Program-made: the position numbers and the translations under genes
Shown: positions 46,367 to 58,859 of the stretch, one piece after another
How positions within the stretch are numbered: position 1 is the first letter of the stretch
Layout: each line of letters begins with the position of its first letter
From: Isoetes taiwanensis
Lineage: Eukaryota > Streptophyta > Lycopodiopsida > Isoetales > Isoetaceae
Direction of reading: 5' to 3'
NCBI GenBank assembly: GCA_021234155.1
Contig: JAJEKV010000008.1
Location: 20,493,959 to 20,557,958 of the forward strand
DNA: 64,000 bases
The notes under the pieces: generated by a model
Databases searched by the model: none
Told to the model about the DNA's origin: nothing
The model's input: only the letters and a program-made list of their open reading frames with translations

Positions 46367-46710
46367 TTTTTTTTTTTTTTTTTTTTTGTTGAAGGACGTC
46401 AGACTTTATTCAATCAAAGAGTCAAATACAAGTATAAATGCAGAGACAGGAATAAAATCTCAGCGGATAAGCGGAGACCCACCGAGTGAAGCAACCTGCC
46501 TAAGCATAAGAGTGCACATCCAAAAACTCCTCAAAAATCAATCGCCTCTTGCGAGGGGCAAGTGAAGAACAATGATACGACTTTACAATGTAACCTTGAG
46601 CTTCTTGGAGAACACGATTATCTGCCACATCCAGACCTTTGAAGATTACCAATCTTCGTCTTTTCCAGATAGTCCAAAGCAACCATCCTGCTGCGGTTAG
46701 CTAAAGTCCG
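46367..46710 (-). mobile_element. L1-type LINE 3' end, 5'-truncated
   Basis: On the minus strand this ends in a 21-base poly-A (poly-T at 46367-46387 on plus). The frame at 46500-46682 reads WLLWTIWKRRRLVIFKGLD, the W-x-IWK-x-RN-x-x-F block found at the C-terminus of plant L1 ORF2 proteins (zf-RVT region). Only ~0.3 kb is present. It lies exactly where RT unit C stops. No matching target duplication was found on the far side. Confidence 0.75.
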
Positions 46711-48770
46711 ACAAAATGGAGGTGGTGCATGAAATAGATATGGCTACTATTTTCTTTTTTTTTTTGGTCCAGAAAGGCACATAGTTTAGCCGATTTGTTC
46801 AAAAAAAAGACCAAAATTTCGCCATTTGGCTAAGATTAGCCACTATTTTTTTTTTCCGTGGTGTCAGTACCTGCAATAATGATTAACGGTCCAGGTTGTC
46901 CGGATAAACCACGGGATGGGGTCATGGATGCCCCACCGGATGGCCATCGCGGGCGCATGGATGGGCAGATGGAATGTCCGGAAAAACCACCGGAATTATA
47001 TCTGAATAAACCACATCCCATTGTAGATATACGAGCACCCCTGATCCTTGATTTACAACCTGTGTTGCTGATCGTAGCATCATCCATCTCTCAACACAAG
47101 TCTGAGGTCAAAATGAAAACTGGAACAAGATATGAAGGTGCATAACTCAATAGATTGCCTAGTTTTAAGAACTTTCTATGTCAGTCTAGTAGGAATAGAA
47201 ATTTCTTGGAGAATTCAGAGGTTGTAACTATACAAATCTTTGGATCTTTGGTCATATTCAAATTAAGCTTTTATTTTGCTCGCCGTGATTTATCATAAAA
47301 GACTAGAAACGTGTGTCCGGCAGTCAACACAAATGCATTTAAAAGTGCAATGGAAATTATTGATATTGGATTTGTGTGTGCAGATGGAAGAAATGTGTAG
47401 CTATGTTCTTGTGTGTGAAGCCGTAATACTTGTCTAGTAAATTCAAAAGGATAGTAACACTCGTATGATAGCCATTGAGAAATATATTCATGTGGATGCA
47501 TGTAAGACATACTTAATTCATCAATGTTTCTTTTTTGTTACTCTTTGTTCTAGGAGGGTATTGAACACAATGGGAAAAAAACGTAAGTGGTTCGAGAAGC
47601 AAGCAAAGACAAACATGAACCCGAAACTCTATAAAACCATAAAAACTTGAATTTTGAGGAGAATCATAAACCTGTAAACCTAAAAATATTAGTGATTAAA
47701 AAAAACCTTAAATCGTAAACCCTAAGCCCACATATTCCTAACCCTAACTCTAACAAAAAACATGTCAAGCATTACTGGTTGTAATATTTCATATACCAAG
47801 CTATAGTAGCTACATACATATTCTATGGGCATTCTTTATGCACTTGCCTATTATGCCCATCGTAAATGTGTGTCTATTGTGAATGTCTATGAAAATTCAT
47901 ATCTGATCAGAACTAAAATGAAAGATGTCAATAAACCATAAGGAGACCACAAACCCTTGACAGATGCAAGCACATCTAATTGTGGTGTTAGGAATATTTT
48001 TAAAATAAATCTCGCATTAACATTCGTAGGAAGTTCTTGTACACACATCTCTTCAAAATATCTATTTTTAAAAGAGTAATCGTTCATATGGTTCGGCCTT
48101 CAAAACTTGGATAACCATAAGTATGAAACCAGTGGAGTATAGGCTTGGCCTCTACAATATATCCAAATGAGTTCAAGAAAAGAAAAGAATAGAATAAAAT
48201 AGAATAGATTGTTTTATTGTCCACGAAGAAAGGAAGGATGGTTGACACCTACACTATGGTCCATCAACAAATCTCCAAATATACAGCAATTTATCTATGG
48301 CCCATCGAATACTCATGCCTTGTAAATGAGATGTCGATTCAGAGAAATGGGAATTATTCAAAACTTTACAGTTCAACCTTGCATGGCAGAATTACAAAGC
48401 CATGGCAATGCATGGTATGGGCTTTACTGGCAACTTCTAAGAATCCAATCTTCTGATGCATTTTCAAGCTACTGCAAAACTCAAACTTCAAATGCATGCT
48501 TCTGTTTATGACGCCCTGCCAAAATCTATAAGAAGAGATGAAGATTCAAAAGGAATAAAACTGACATAAAACTGGGCATGCCTAAACCATTTGTAAAAAA
48601 CACAAATTGGCACTTCAGATATGAAAAAAGACAATGGTTTGCTCGAGAATAGCCATAATTGCGAGTTGTAGTTTTTTCCAAGAGGACCTTCATCACAAAG
48701 GAGACAGACCGATATCAAATTACTCTCATGATGACCCATATCATGTGGTTATGTGACATAATCCACAGTA
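46711..48770. other. Unassigned stretch
   Basis: 46860-47060 shares CCGGATAAACCAC-type phrases with 20.0-21.5 kb. 47660-47760 has degenerate CCCTAAA-like telomere strings (GTAAACCCTAAGCCC, CCTAACCCTAACTCTAAC). No credible gene. Confidence 0.4.
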
Positions 48771-48789
48771 TTTCTCTTGCTCTCATACT

Positions 48790-49780
48790 GTGGTGCATGC
48801 TGCATCTAAGACATATTTCAAGTTGAATACATTTTTCTTGAAGGAAGAGGAATTTCTGGCAGGATGTAGACAGGTGTGGTTCACTTCTTTCTCTCGGCAC
48901 AGGGGCATGGCAGGTATTGTTGATGCTCTCGCTGCTGTCAAAACTTTTGCTAAAGGTTGGGGTCGCGAGCGGGCTTCTGTTAACCGAAGCCTTCTGTTGG
49001 CGCTTTATCAACAACTTGAGGCATGCAGGTTTGTTGCACCGTCAGATGGTCATGTGGAGAAGCAAATTTTGTGTAGCATTCGGCAGATGGAGGCTGAACA
49101 GGTGCACTTTGCTCGCATTCAAGCTGGGTTGCAATGGTTCAAGGAGGGAGACCAGTGCACAGGTTTTTTCTTCAGAGCTGCCAAAACAAGAAAGCTAGCT
49201 GCATCTCTTCAGTCTCTGCAGATTCAGGATGGGCTTGTTGTTTCAGATCCAACTGAGCTTAGAGGCTTTTTGCACAATCACTTTTCTGCTTTCTTCATTG
49301 CTTGGCGTCTTCCCTTTCAGTCAGATTTTCAAGAGGCTTTACTTGCTAAGGTTCATCCTATAGTCACCAATGAGCAAAGGGCCACTTTAGAGGCTGAGAT
49401 CAGCCAGAATGATTTAGTTGAGGCTACATTTTCTCTCAAGAGGGGCAAGTGTCTGGGTCTTGATGGTATTCCGGTGGAATTTTTCCAGGAGTATTGGGAC
49501 TGGCTTGGTGCAAATGTGTATGATGCTTTTCGAGATTTTAAAAGACAGAGGCATCTGGACAAAATCCTCAACTCTGGTTGTATCTCCCTTATTCCAAAAT
49601 GTAAGGATCCCTCTTCCATTTCAAATTGGCGCCCCATTACCTTGTTGTCCTCAGTGTACAAGATCTTTGCTAAAGCTTTTGCTCAGAAGCTTCGTGGAAT
49701 GCTTACTGAGTCCATCTCTTCCGCACAGTCAGGTTTCTTGCCTCGACGGTGTATCTTGAATAATGTGGCTGTTGAAGGTA
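48790..49780 (+). pseudogene. L1-type LINE ORF2 fragment (connector and RT motifs 0-2)
   Basis: An open frame with clear L1 ORF2 content. It has a connector (QAGLQWFKEGDQCTGFFFRA, the usual WLxEGDxNTxFFH), then RT motif 0/1 LKRGKCLGLDGIPVEFFQEYW, then GCISLIPKCKDPSSISNWRP and ITLLSSVYKIFAKAFAQKL (RT1-2), then SAQSGFLPRRCILNNV (RT2a). It stops before the catalytic YxDD. From ~49780 the frame runs into unrelated sequence. The endonuclease domain is also missing, so this is an internal fragment. Confidence 0.88.
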
Positions 49781-51990
49781 TTCCTGTGAAAACCTTCAAC
49801 CTCTATGGTTTAGAACTTCCGGGTTGCTTAAGGCAACCACTATGGGTGAAAAAAAACTCAAGAAGAATGCCTGAATAACAGTTTAGCAGTGCTTTCCCAA
49901 ATCAAGAAAAAGTCCAACTCAGCAAGATTGATGCCATTCACAAGCAAAGTGAAATTTGATGATGATTTCTTGCTACGGTCATTCAAAACTCAGAGGGATG
50001 TTACGTCAGAAGTCAGATGCAAAAAGAATAGAACAAGTCGTCCAAAATATATCCCTGACTGGGTCAAAATCTGGTCAATATCCCTGGCAAAGAGTAATTT
50101 TTCACAAGTCTAAAGATATGAATTCTTTCTGTGTTTTAATGCATGGATCTCCTTCTAGTATGTCTGCATACAGTGATCAGATACACTTTTTGTGGAAACA
50201 GGTGCAAATTATCATGAAATCTCAAGATTTGGTTTGACAGACTGTTAAAATTAGAAAACAGTGAGCAGGACTTGGCAAAACGATTTTGAGAAGATCTTTT
50301 CTGGCTTTGAAATGTGTCCCAAAGCTTCTTATGATATGCAATCGAGGGATAACTACTTGGTTGGCCTGGAATGCAAATTTAAACTCAATTATGCAATTTT
50401 TTTACTCAAGAATGCAAAAGAAGCTAGATTTCTATTGACAGATGGGATAATGAATGCTTTTTTTATGTCTTTTCTCCTCGTATGCACTTGGCTAAATGGA
50501 TTTCTATTGCTTATGTCTATTACCTTCTAACAAGCACAATAAACCTATTGTTTTACCTTTTTCACAGAACAAAGAGAAACCATACTCAGATGTAATTACC
50601 AAGGATCAGATTTTCATTCACAACAGAGTCATACAGTCAAATAATGAGATCCCAAGCTCTGTAGTCTTGGGTACAGATTCAAGTCAATCTTCAAATCAGC
50701 AAATATGACAGTAGCCTTAGGTAATCCATCGATTTTTGATGATCGGAAGGCAGATTCAAGCAAGAATGTTCATATCCGGTCTCCAGATGAGAAGTCCTGA
50801 TCGAATTTTTCGCCCAAAGCCCTCGAAGTTCTTCTGAGATCATTTCCCCTTTCCAAATTCCCCTGTTCCGGCCCATTCTTGATGATTTCGGCCCACAATC
50901 TTGTCGTTTTGTTCAATTAACTGGTTTTTGACATGATTTAGGCAGATCCGAGTGTGTTTCATGATGATTTGGCAGTTAATTCAAAGTAATCAGAAGGATC
51001 TTGGCGTGATAGGAATTTTATGGTTCTTGGAGAAAATCAGCCATATATCGAAAGGCATTTTATGCAAAGGAAGGCATGGGTATATAAGGGTTAATCCAGG
51101 TGGATTATTAAACTGACGTGCTATGCCCACGTGGGATTCGTTCCGTTACCGCTCCACACATCCGGGTGTACCACGTGGCGGGGGGAGATTGGTCAGGGGA
51201 GAACCTAGGCTGGGGTAGATAGAAAAATTTATTTGCACTTTAGAACTCTGGCACAATTCCCAAAAACCTAGAAATAGAGGTCAATATGAGGCCTTTTTTG
51301 AAAATTCTTTGGGGTAGGAACATGGTGAGGTGGCAAGTGGGGGATGAAGTGAGATGCTGAAGTGTCAAACAAGTTGGCAAGACATCTTTTTTCTAGTCAA
51401 AACTTTTGGTGTGATGGAAATGATGTGTGTGACATGTGTGTGGTGATGTGGAGGCATAAGTGCTGATGTGGCATGATGACATGTACCCTCAATAGTCCAA
51501 ATAACTTATTTAGGAGAAGTTTTGAAGAAAATAGACTTTTCATGCAAGGTGACATGTGTGTGTGGTGACATGGAAATGGTGATGATGTGGATGGTGATTT
51601 GGCAACTTTTGAGTGGTGACATGGATCAATTTGGCACTAGTGCATATAGAATTGAAAAGTTTAGGCAATGAGTTGATTCTTTGATTTTTCTTGATTCCCT
51701 TAGGAATTTTTACACTGCCTCTCTCTATTTTGACTTTTAGAGAGAGAATTTGACCCTAGATCATGGGAATGGCCAAAATTGAGTGGAATTCCTGCTTTTA
51801 CAAGATGATGGTTACATGATGGATGTGTGAAGTGTGAATGATGTATGAATGACATGTTTTGACTAGAAACAAGGTTTTTTGCCAAATTTGCTATGGGATG
51901 TGAAGGCAAGGCATGGAATTTGAGGCAAATGGGATCTTTTGCATAGAATAAAAGATGATGAGCTTAAAAGATGGATCATGTGAAAAAGTC
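49781..51990. other. Unassigned stretch
   Basis: No recognised gene. Region 51290-51640 is rich in TGACATG/TGATGTGG phrases (for example GTGACATGTGTGTGGTGA at ~51428 and ~51548), a loose repeat. The short frames at 49889-50113, 49956-50237 and 50261-50530 overlap and show no domain. Confidence 0.4.
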
Positions 51991-52459
51991 ATGGGGAGGC
52001 AAGAGCGGAGATTGCATTCGAATTGCATCAAGGCGGCCGACGAGGCTAGAGCTTGCAAAGCCCTGCATCAATCTTCTTCTTACAGGTGGAAATTTTACAT
52101 TTGATTAAATCTGAGGTACATGGGCTGACATGATTAGATTTATGCATAATTTGGTAAGAATGATTTATGGGGATGAGAATTTGACCCAAACAAGCCAGGA
52201 TAAGATTTGAGTAGAAAAAACTGAGTCTAAGAATATAGTTCTTCAGGCATAAATTGGGCATGGTCAGAACATGCTAAATCACTTTAAAGGAATGATTTCC
52301 CTTGAAGAGACATTAGTCTGATGAATCGAGGCCATCTGAGAACTGCCACGATGTGCTGGGTTTGGACATCTTCTATGACTTTTGGTTTATTTATATTTAT
52401 TTTAACCATTGCTTTGTTGTGCTTTTGTTACATTATTGTCATGTCAATTTGCTAATTAC

Positions 52460-52578
<119 letters not shown>

Positions 52579-52611
52579 GATAGGTCATGCCACATTAGCA
52601 GCGTCCATCTT

Positions 52612-53325
52612 CTTTTTTAAAAAGGCAAGGGGTTGGGAAATGTGCCTGGAACGCCGCGTGTAATGCCGCATGCAGTGTTCCATCTCCCCTTGCGGGACGC
52701 TGGCTATTAAATACGAATTTTGAACTTTGGTGAGGCTTATTGAATACGAATTTTGCCTTCTCTCTTTTAGGCACCACTCCCAGTCCGCTCGCCCATCTGG
52801 TGCCGAAAAACCAATCTCCATCGAGCATTTGAAGTTTATGATCGGGAAGACTAGAGCCTGGCAGAGTTGAGCCGTTCGATTTTCTTATCTTCATCATTTT
52901 CTTTGGTTGTAAGGTCTGACACTAAACTTGTAGGATGTTCACTAGCAGCTTGGGGTTGTTGGCCTTCTCTTGCAAACAGGAGCAACATCACATGCAGAAT
53001 CATTGCTTACTCTTTTTTAAAAAGGCAAGGGTTTGGGAAATGTGTCTGGAACGCCGCATGTAACGCCGCATGCGGCGTTCCCTCCTTGCAGGATGCTGGC
53101 TATTAAATACGAATTTTGAACTTGGGTGAGGCTTATTGAATACGAATTTTGCCTTCTCTCTTTCAGGCGCCACTCCCAGTCCGCTCGCCCATCTCTTGCC
53201 AAAAAAACAATCTCCATCGAGCATTTGAAGTTTATGATTGGGAAGACTGGAGTCTGGCAGAGTTGAGCCGTTTGATTTTCTTATCTTCATCATTTTCTTT
53301 GGTTGTAAGATTTGACACTAAACTT
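52612..53325. repeat. ~400-bp direct tandem duplication
   Basis: 52612-53011 and 53012-53325 both begin TTTTTTAAAAAGGCAAGG and contain AACGCCGC, TATTAAATACGAATTTTGAAC, CCACTCCCAGTCCGCTCGCC and TCATCATTTTCTTTGGTTGTAAG (the last longer ones given only as guides). The left block has one copy. Frames over these repeats are not convincing genes. Confidence 0.85.
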
Positions 53326-53758
53326 GCTTTTGGCGTTTTGGACGACGACATTTTTTTTTTCCACAGTGTATTTGTACAGAAGAGGAAAAAGACCTTATAA
53401 ACAAAACAATCATTTAAGAAATCCCCAAAAAAGCCAAGAACCACCAAGCAATCTTAGCCATTAAAGATGGCCCAATATGCTGAGAATATGCCCAAACCAA
53501 CTTTCTAAGTAAGAAGTGCCAATCCAATAAACACAAATATGTTTGTTATACTTAAAAATGTATGACCTTTCGCAAATATATAATTTCAAGTACAATACAT
53601 GTCAGAAGATATATATAAATGTAATTTATTGCTTTTTCTTTTCTCCTTCTTTTAAGATGCAAAATGTTAAGTATTATATCATCAAGTGAGAAACAATTGT
53701 TCTGTTGCTGCACGAACAAAGAAATTTGTAAGAACACTTCCTAGACTACTTTTAAGAA

Positions 53759-53793
<35 letters not shown>

Positions 53794-53812
53794 CAAGTGA
53801 GAGTAGAAACCT

Positions 53813-54070
53813 TTAGCATGGAATGTTGGTGAGCCCACATGCCTTGCCAACATTTCGAGCATTGCTTAGATAACCAGATGGGAGTTGGTCAATACATGAG
53901 CAAAGTGTTTTTGCTCCTAAACGTGTGACTTCACTACAACAATTGGATGAAGGGGAGGTACCATACAACACAGCATTAATACATGGTGCCACAACAGAGT
54001 TGCATTGCCCTTCAACGCCACAACCTACTAAAAACATTAGCATCATGCATATTGCAAGTGTCTTTGCCAT
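53813..54070 (-). CDS. Non-specific lipid-transfer-like protein, copy 2
   Basis: Paralogue of 19129-19386 on the opposite strand, with 85 residues from MAKTLAIC. It has a signal peptide to about CGVEG, then the same 8-cysteine chain. The mature parts differ at only four places (Ser/Asn, Asn/Asp, Ser/Gly, Thr/Ala) and all cysteines are kept. An upstream in-frame ATG at 54082 gives MEEN first, but the TATA box lies too close to it. Both copies being intact amid decaying flanks suggests selection, or a recent duplication. A 30-base A/T run (53764-53793) lies just downstream. Confidence 0.85.
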   Translation of the reverse strand: MAKTLAICMMLMFLVGCGVEGQCNSVVAPCINAVLYGTSPSSNCCSEVTRLGAKTLCSCIDQLPSGYLSNARNVGKACGLTNIPC

Positions 54071-54103
54071 ATTTTCTTCCACTATATTCTATCTTCCTTC
54101 TTC

Positions 54104-54111
54104 TTATAAAG
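54104..54111 (-). promoter_or_regulatory. TATA box of LTP gene 2
   Basis: TTTATAAG on the minus strand, in the conserved context GCTTGTGGCTTTATAAG shared with LTP gene 1. Confidence 0.6.
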
Positions 54112-54948
54112 CCACAAGCATTTCTCATGGGATATATATATATTGCATTTCTAAATGGTCATTATTCTTGATCAGTAGTCTTCACCAGTGCCGTCTACGC
54201 TATTTGTTAGTTCTTTCTTCTCTTCTTCTTGTTGGACCTCAGGTCCACATCCACATCGTGCTTAACATTTTATCGCCTTATTTTTAGACTCACATGTCCA
54301 AAAGAAGACTATAACTTGGTTGGAGTGGCCTTTTCATTAAGCATCTGGACTATCATCGCTTGTGGGACTAATGATTCAACCACCGATAATAAGTTTGACA
54401 TGACATCTTTAGACTACTTCTCAAAATAGATACCTTGATCCATCTAACTAAAACAAAACATGAAAATCATATTGTCCATTGTGGACAAAAAAAAAAGAAA
54501 AGTAAAATACATTCAACAACATAGCAATATACAATGAATATTATACAATTCAATCTTTCTTGGAAAAAGAAGTTACGTGTTGAGGTACTATGGATTGCTC
54601 CAATGCCATGTGGTAGTTGTTGAATTATCATCTCATAAATCCATGACCATTTTTGCCTTGATATGTTGAAACCTTCAGACAAGATCTTGTTCTATCGTCT
54701 TCTCCCATATCCAAGACCTTTGTTTTTCTTTCGCTCATGTGAATATGTGGAATATTTTGGGTAAATGTTGGTATAAATCCGAATATTCGGCCTGGCAACC
54801 TAAACTTGCTATTGGGGTAATATCGTCATAGCTATCCTCTGCCCATCTGCTATGCAAAGAAGCACATTAAATATGATAATCTAGAGCCCAAATCTGGTCA
54901 CATGATTGCAATACAACTGATCCAGATGAGATACTTGAATCATTAATG

Positions 54949-55470
54949 TTACTGGAGATGACGAACAATAATTGGAAATAGTTCCAGAAGCTCTCCTGGA
55001 TTAAGCATATAAACATATGAGGAGGACTTAAATTCTGAAATATTTATTACCACCGTGCAACATGGGTTCTTAAAATGGATATTGATAAAGCTTACTCGAA
55101 CTTTATGAAGCAATGCTAGAGACACACCATTTACGATGAAATCAACCACGACTCTGAAGGTGAGCACGTCATCTTCTAAGTGGTATATCCGAAAGGGATC
55201 ATAAAGGGGGTTGGTTATAAAATGCATCATAGAAAATGGGGGTGCATATAGGTATGATAGGATGCATTCATCTACGATCATTATGGGCACAATGCCATTC
55301 CTTATGCCGAGACAAATAGCCAGCCCTAGTATGTTAGGAATACCTTTTTCCATTTCAGTTAATAGGAGGTGGTCCTTCCACAACATGTTATATATTATTG
55401 GAATACTAATGTCACTATGATTCTGGACCTGGCCCAACCAACCAAGCAATGTAGTGTGGTGTGTGGTCAC
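54949..55470 (-). CDS. Hypothetical protein, 173 residues
   Basis: An open frame with segments ILGLAICLGIRNGIVPIMIV, DDVLTFRVVVDFIVNGVSLA and NPCCTVVINISEFKSSS. It looks like alternating beta strands but I do not recognise it. The left block has a broken homologue at 17921-18214. It lies ~0.9 kb upstream of LTP gene 2 on the same strand. It could be an exon of a larger decayed gene, and the start is uncertain. Confidence 0.35.
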   Translation of the reverse strand: MTTHHTTLLGWLGQVQNHSDISIPIIYNMLWKDHLLLTEMEKGIPNILGLAICLGIRNGIVPIMIVDECILSYLYAPPFSMMHFITNPLYDPFRIYHLEDDVLTFRVVVDFIVNGVSLALLHKVRVSFINIHFKNPCCTVVINISEFKSSSYVYMLNPGELLELFPIIVRHLQ

Positions 55471-55622
55471 ATGTCCAATTGGATGCTGCCTAGTGGCGTG
55501 ACGTTAAAACTACTATCTATCTATCTATCTATCTTAATGGGCCATACACGTATTTATATATGCATGTACATATACTTGGCATGCATGCATGCATGCATGC
55601 GTGGAGAGCATAAAAGCAAGGA

Positions 55623-56110
55623 CTAGCCACTAAATAAGACGGGCCATGACTCTAGCTCATGCAGTAGACACGATAAAGCAAATTAGTTGCAGACAGTCTG
55701 GATGGAATCATTTAAAGTGGAAATACATGGTTTGAATAAGTAAATTCACTAAGGGATAATAATAATGAAAGAATTATGATACTTTAGCGACTCCAAAGAT
55801 GCGATAATAGTTGTATCTGTCAAATTACGAGGTAAGGAAGTGAGTTTTAATTATGAGTTATTACAACCTTGGCTAAAAGCTTTTAAAATAAATAAGATGA
55901 GTAGAACTTTAAGCAAAATTGGACCATGGGAAATTATGGGAGCTTTTGAAACTTGGTTACGGCATGGATAAATGTTAGTCTAACATAATACCTATGGTAT
56001 TAAGTGAGCTTGACATTATAGGATGGGAATGGCTTTGGATGGGAATGGCAGATAGGAGACTGGTAGTATTTCTATTTGCTCAATGAAGTGCATATTGGAT
56101 TTACATCACT
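55623..56110. other. Unassigned stretch
   Basis: AT-rich. No gene or repeat border supported. Confidence 0.4.
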
Positions 56111-56111
56111 A

Positions 56112-56967
56112 CTAGAAAAAGTGCCCAGCGTTGCTGGGCTATTCATCAAGCATAAGTTCATGAACTAATGAAGACGATTGGTGGAGTTACATTGAACATT
56201 TAAAAGGCAAAAAATTGTATGAGTACAATGTTCAATGCTTTTCTACAATGTTCTAATGTAAAAAGACAGTTGCAAGGCAAAAAGAGCTAGATTAACATGA
56301 TCTTACGAATAAAGACAATGCAAAACATGCTTTCAATGCAAGAACAAAGGCTATTTGGCCTCTGTGCAATGTTTTGTGACCTCTTGCACATAGAAAAAAT
56401 GAAATAAGCCAGTGTCGGGATATTAATTCATGTTAAAGATTCCTGTTAAATTTTCTAAACATTTGACAATAAAGGCGGCTTTGTAGCCATTAACACCGTC
56501 CTGGAAGTTCTGAATAATCTTCAACCATAGATTGCATACACACTATAAACTTCCATTGTTTAAAAAACATGCCACAACCTTAAAGTGCCACATCTTTGTC
56601 TACATAATATTCGTTGTTGATCCATCGCCAACATGCTAACCATAGTAACCTTGACAAACATACGTGCAATCATAGCATTCCTATATTTTGCTACATGCAT
56701 TTATTACAAAGCTATTGAACTCATTTCCATGCAGCACAATTTGAGATCAGTAAGACTTCTTAATGAGATATCCTGCAAATGCTAGAGTTTGTATATAGTG
56801 GACCACATATCGCTTTTGGGCTCACAAAAAACTTCAAGCAAATTTACATGCATCACCAGAAGCGTATAACTGGAATGTCGGGCAAAGATCTATAGTTATG
56901 CTACGAAGAAGTTGAAAGACATGACATGGCACATGTAAATTGAATTCTGAAGACCTCATATAATAGA
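56112..56967 (-). mobile_element. Helitron-like element (right boundary tentative)
   Basis: The minus-strand 3' end is clear: a perfect 7-bp GC hairpin (GCCCAGC-AAC-GCTGGGC, 56123-56139), then ACTTTTT and CTAG (56115-56112), with T following. The hairpin and spacing match the Helitron ending at 23072. A possible 5' end is the complement of CCTCATATAATAGA (TCTATTATATGAGG, at 56967), but the adjoining base is not the expected one. Another degraded 3' end (CTAACGGTGCCCGATGTTGTCAGGC region, 56973-56997) lies immediately to the right. Confidence 0.5.
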
Positions 56968-56999
56968 AACTACTAACGGTGCCCGATGTTGTCAGGCTT

Positions 57000-58230
57000 T
57001 AGCAATTTGTGTATGTTGTGTACTTAGTATCACTTTCAAAAGCAAAAGAGCCATCAAATTAATATCGATAAAGCAAATTATGTTGCATTGCTCTTTAGAA
57101 GGCAAACAATTTGTTATGAAGTTGGAATCAAGAGAAAGTTCTATGTCTCGTATGAAATTTTCGTATCTATGTCTGTTTACAATAGTATCCTGCATTTAAA
57201 CTTGATAGAGGAAGTAGGGCCCTTTCCATCTGTAAACTATAAAGTCCCTGGTAAAGCCCAGGGCCAGGCCCCTTCATGGCTGTTGAAGGCCGTTGCATGG
57301 CGTGCACCATTTCACATTTCAATGCTTAAAAAGAAAAGAATAAACCTGGTCAAAATGTGTTGCCAAGTGGTCTTCATGCATGCCATTCCCAAATTCCACA
57401 TTGTTAATGCCGCATTTGCAAGAGAAATCAAAACAGGGGATAAGCAACATAAAGCTGAAGCCTGCAACATCATTACCGAACTTTTGGATGCAATGCTTCT
57501 AAAGAAATACATAGAACAATAGGGGCATCTTGCATCATAATAAAAGGATAATAAAAGGTTGGAGGTGGCCATTCTTTCCATCTCTAGATCAAGAGAATAG
57601 CATAAGAAACATGCACAAAAAATTAAGAAAACAACATAATAAGCCTTCATTAGTGCTGCCCTTCTAGTTCTTGAAAAAAAGCAACATCTTTCCAAGCTAA
57701 CAAGCTAACGACCAAAAAAATGTGGTACACAATGTAATGATATAAAGTTCGCTAATACGATTCCTCTCTATGAATTTTAGCAAAGACTTGATGCATATGC
57801 ATGTCAGCATGAGTTGCACTTCAATCAAATCAAAGAATTTAGAAGGTTTTGTTGTTAATATCTCATTTGTATTGCTATTGATGGACACGAATCAGGTGGA
57901 CGAAATGGGCAGATGGTCAGGTGAGTTAAATGGGCAAATGTTTGGATCTGCGAGCAGATGGTTGCCAGAAGAGTCTTATAGTCAACCATCACAAATAATA
58001 TGATTTTCGATACAAATAATGCTGACTGTTATATATCAGACTCAATTTGCACTCTGATCTATCAGTCTCTTGCATCTACTCTCCCAAATACAATGCAGCC
58101 ATATCTTTCGGGGTAGCTGGTTAAGCCAGTAGATTTTTACAGCCAGCTCCGATACCTTAGTTATGTCAGATGTTGTGAGCAATCATATCCCTTGGTGGAC
58201 CCATGCTGGTGAAGTCAGTGTACTTGAGCT
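57000..58230. other. Unassigned stretch
   Basis: The longest frame is 57088-57522 (plus, 144 residues, KVPGKAQGQAPSWLLKAVAW). It overlaps a minus frame and shows no known domain. It may belong to Helitron-carried DNA next to the degraded terminus at 56973. Confidence 0.35.
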
Positions 58231-58736
58231 GGAATGAAGTCTTACATCCTATTGAGTCTCCAAGTGATCTCAAATCAAAGGTGGCAGAGGCCATGGAGGT
58301 GTTCATATGGTACAATCGAAGATTCCTGTATATGATTACTGTCGAGTTTAGAAAGTATAGGCATATCTAGACAAGGCCATAATTTGAATACTCTAGTCAT
58401 CCAAAATTCATTCTATTTTTGCTTTGCTCATCTCTCTCATTGTTCTGTCTAAAGTGTAAGCTTAAGAAAACAATGGAATGAGATGAAGTCTTACATCCTA
58501 TTGAGTCTCTCCAAATGATCTCAAATTGAACGTTGCAGAGGCCATGCAGGTGTTTCATATGGTACAATAGAAGACTCCCATAGATGATTACTGTTGAGTT
58601 TAGAACGCATAGGTATATCTACACAAGGCCGTAATTTGAATACTTTAGCCATTCAAAATTCATTCTATTTTTTCTTTGCTCATCTCTCTCATTGTTTTGT
58701 ATAAAGTGTAGGCTTAAGAAAATAATGGAATGAGAT
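58231..58736. repeat. ~250-bp direct tandem duplication
   Basis: 58231-58480 and 58481-58736 share AAGTCTTACATCCTATTGAG, GCAGAGGCCATG, ATATGGTACAAT, GGCC(A/G)TAATTTGAATACT and CTCATCTCTCTCATTGTT in the same order, with perhaps 10 percent divergence. Confidence 0.85.
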
Positions 58737-58859
58737 TTGCAAAGACATTTGGTGTAGTTTGCATACCTTAGTTCTTTGATTTATGTCCATATCCAAAGGG
58801 AAGAGAACTCTACTCCAAAGAAAGCATGCCATTTCTAGCTTTCCGGTTTCGGTCCAAGT

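Noticed and set aside
53764-53793. 30-base A run next to LTP gene 2 as evidence of retroposition
   Set aside because: It is poly-A on the plus strand while the gene is on the minus strand, and the left copy has a T-rich tract at the same place, so it is an expanded homopolymer.
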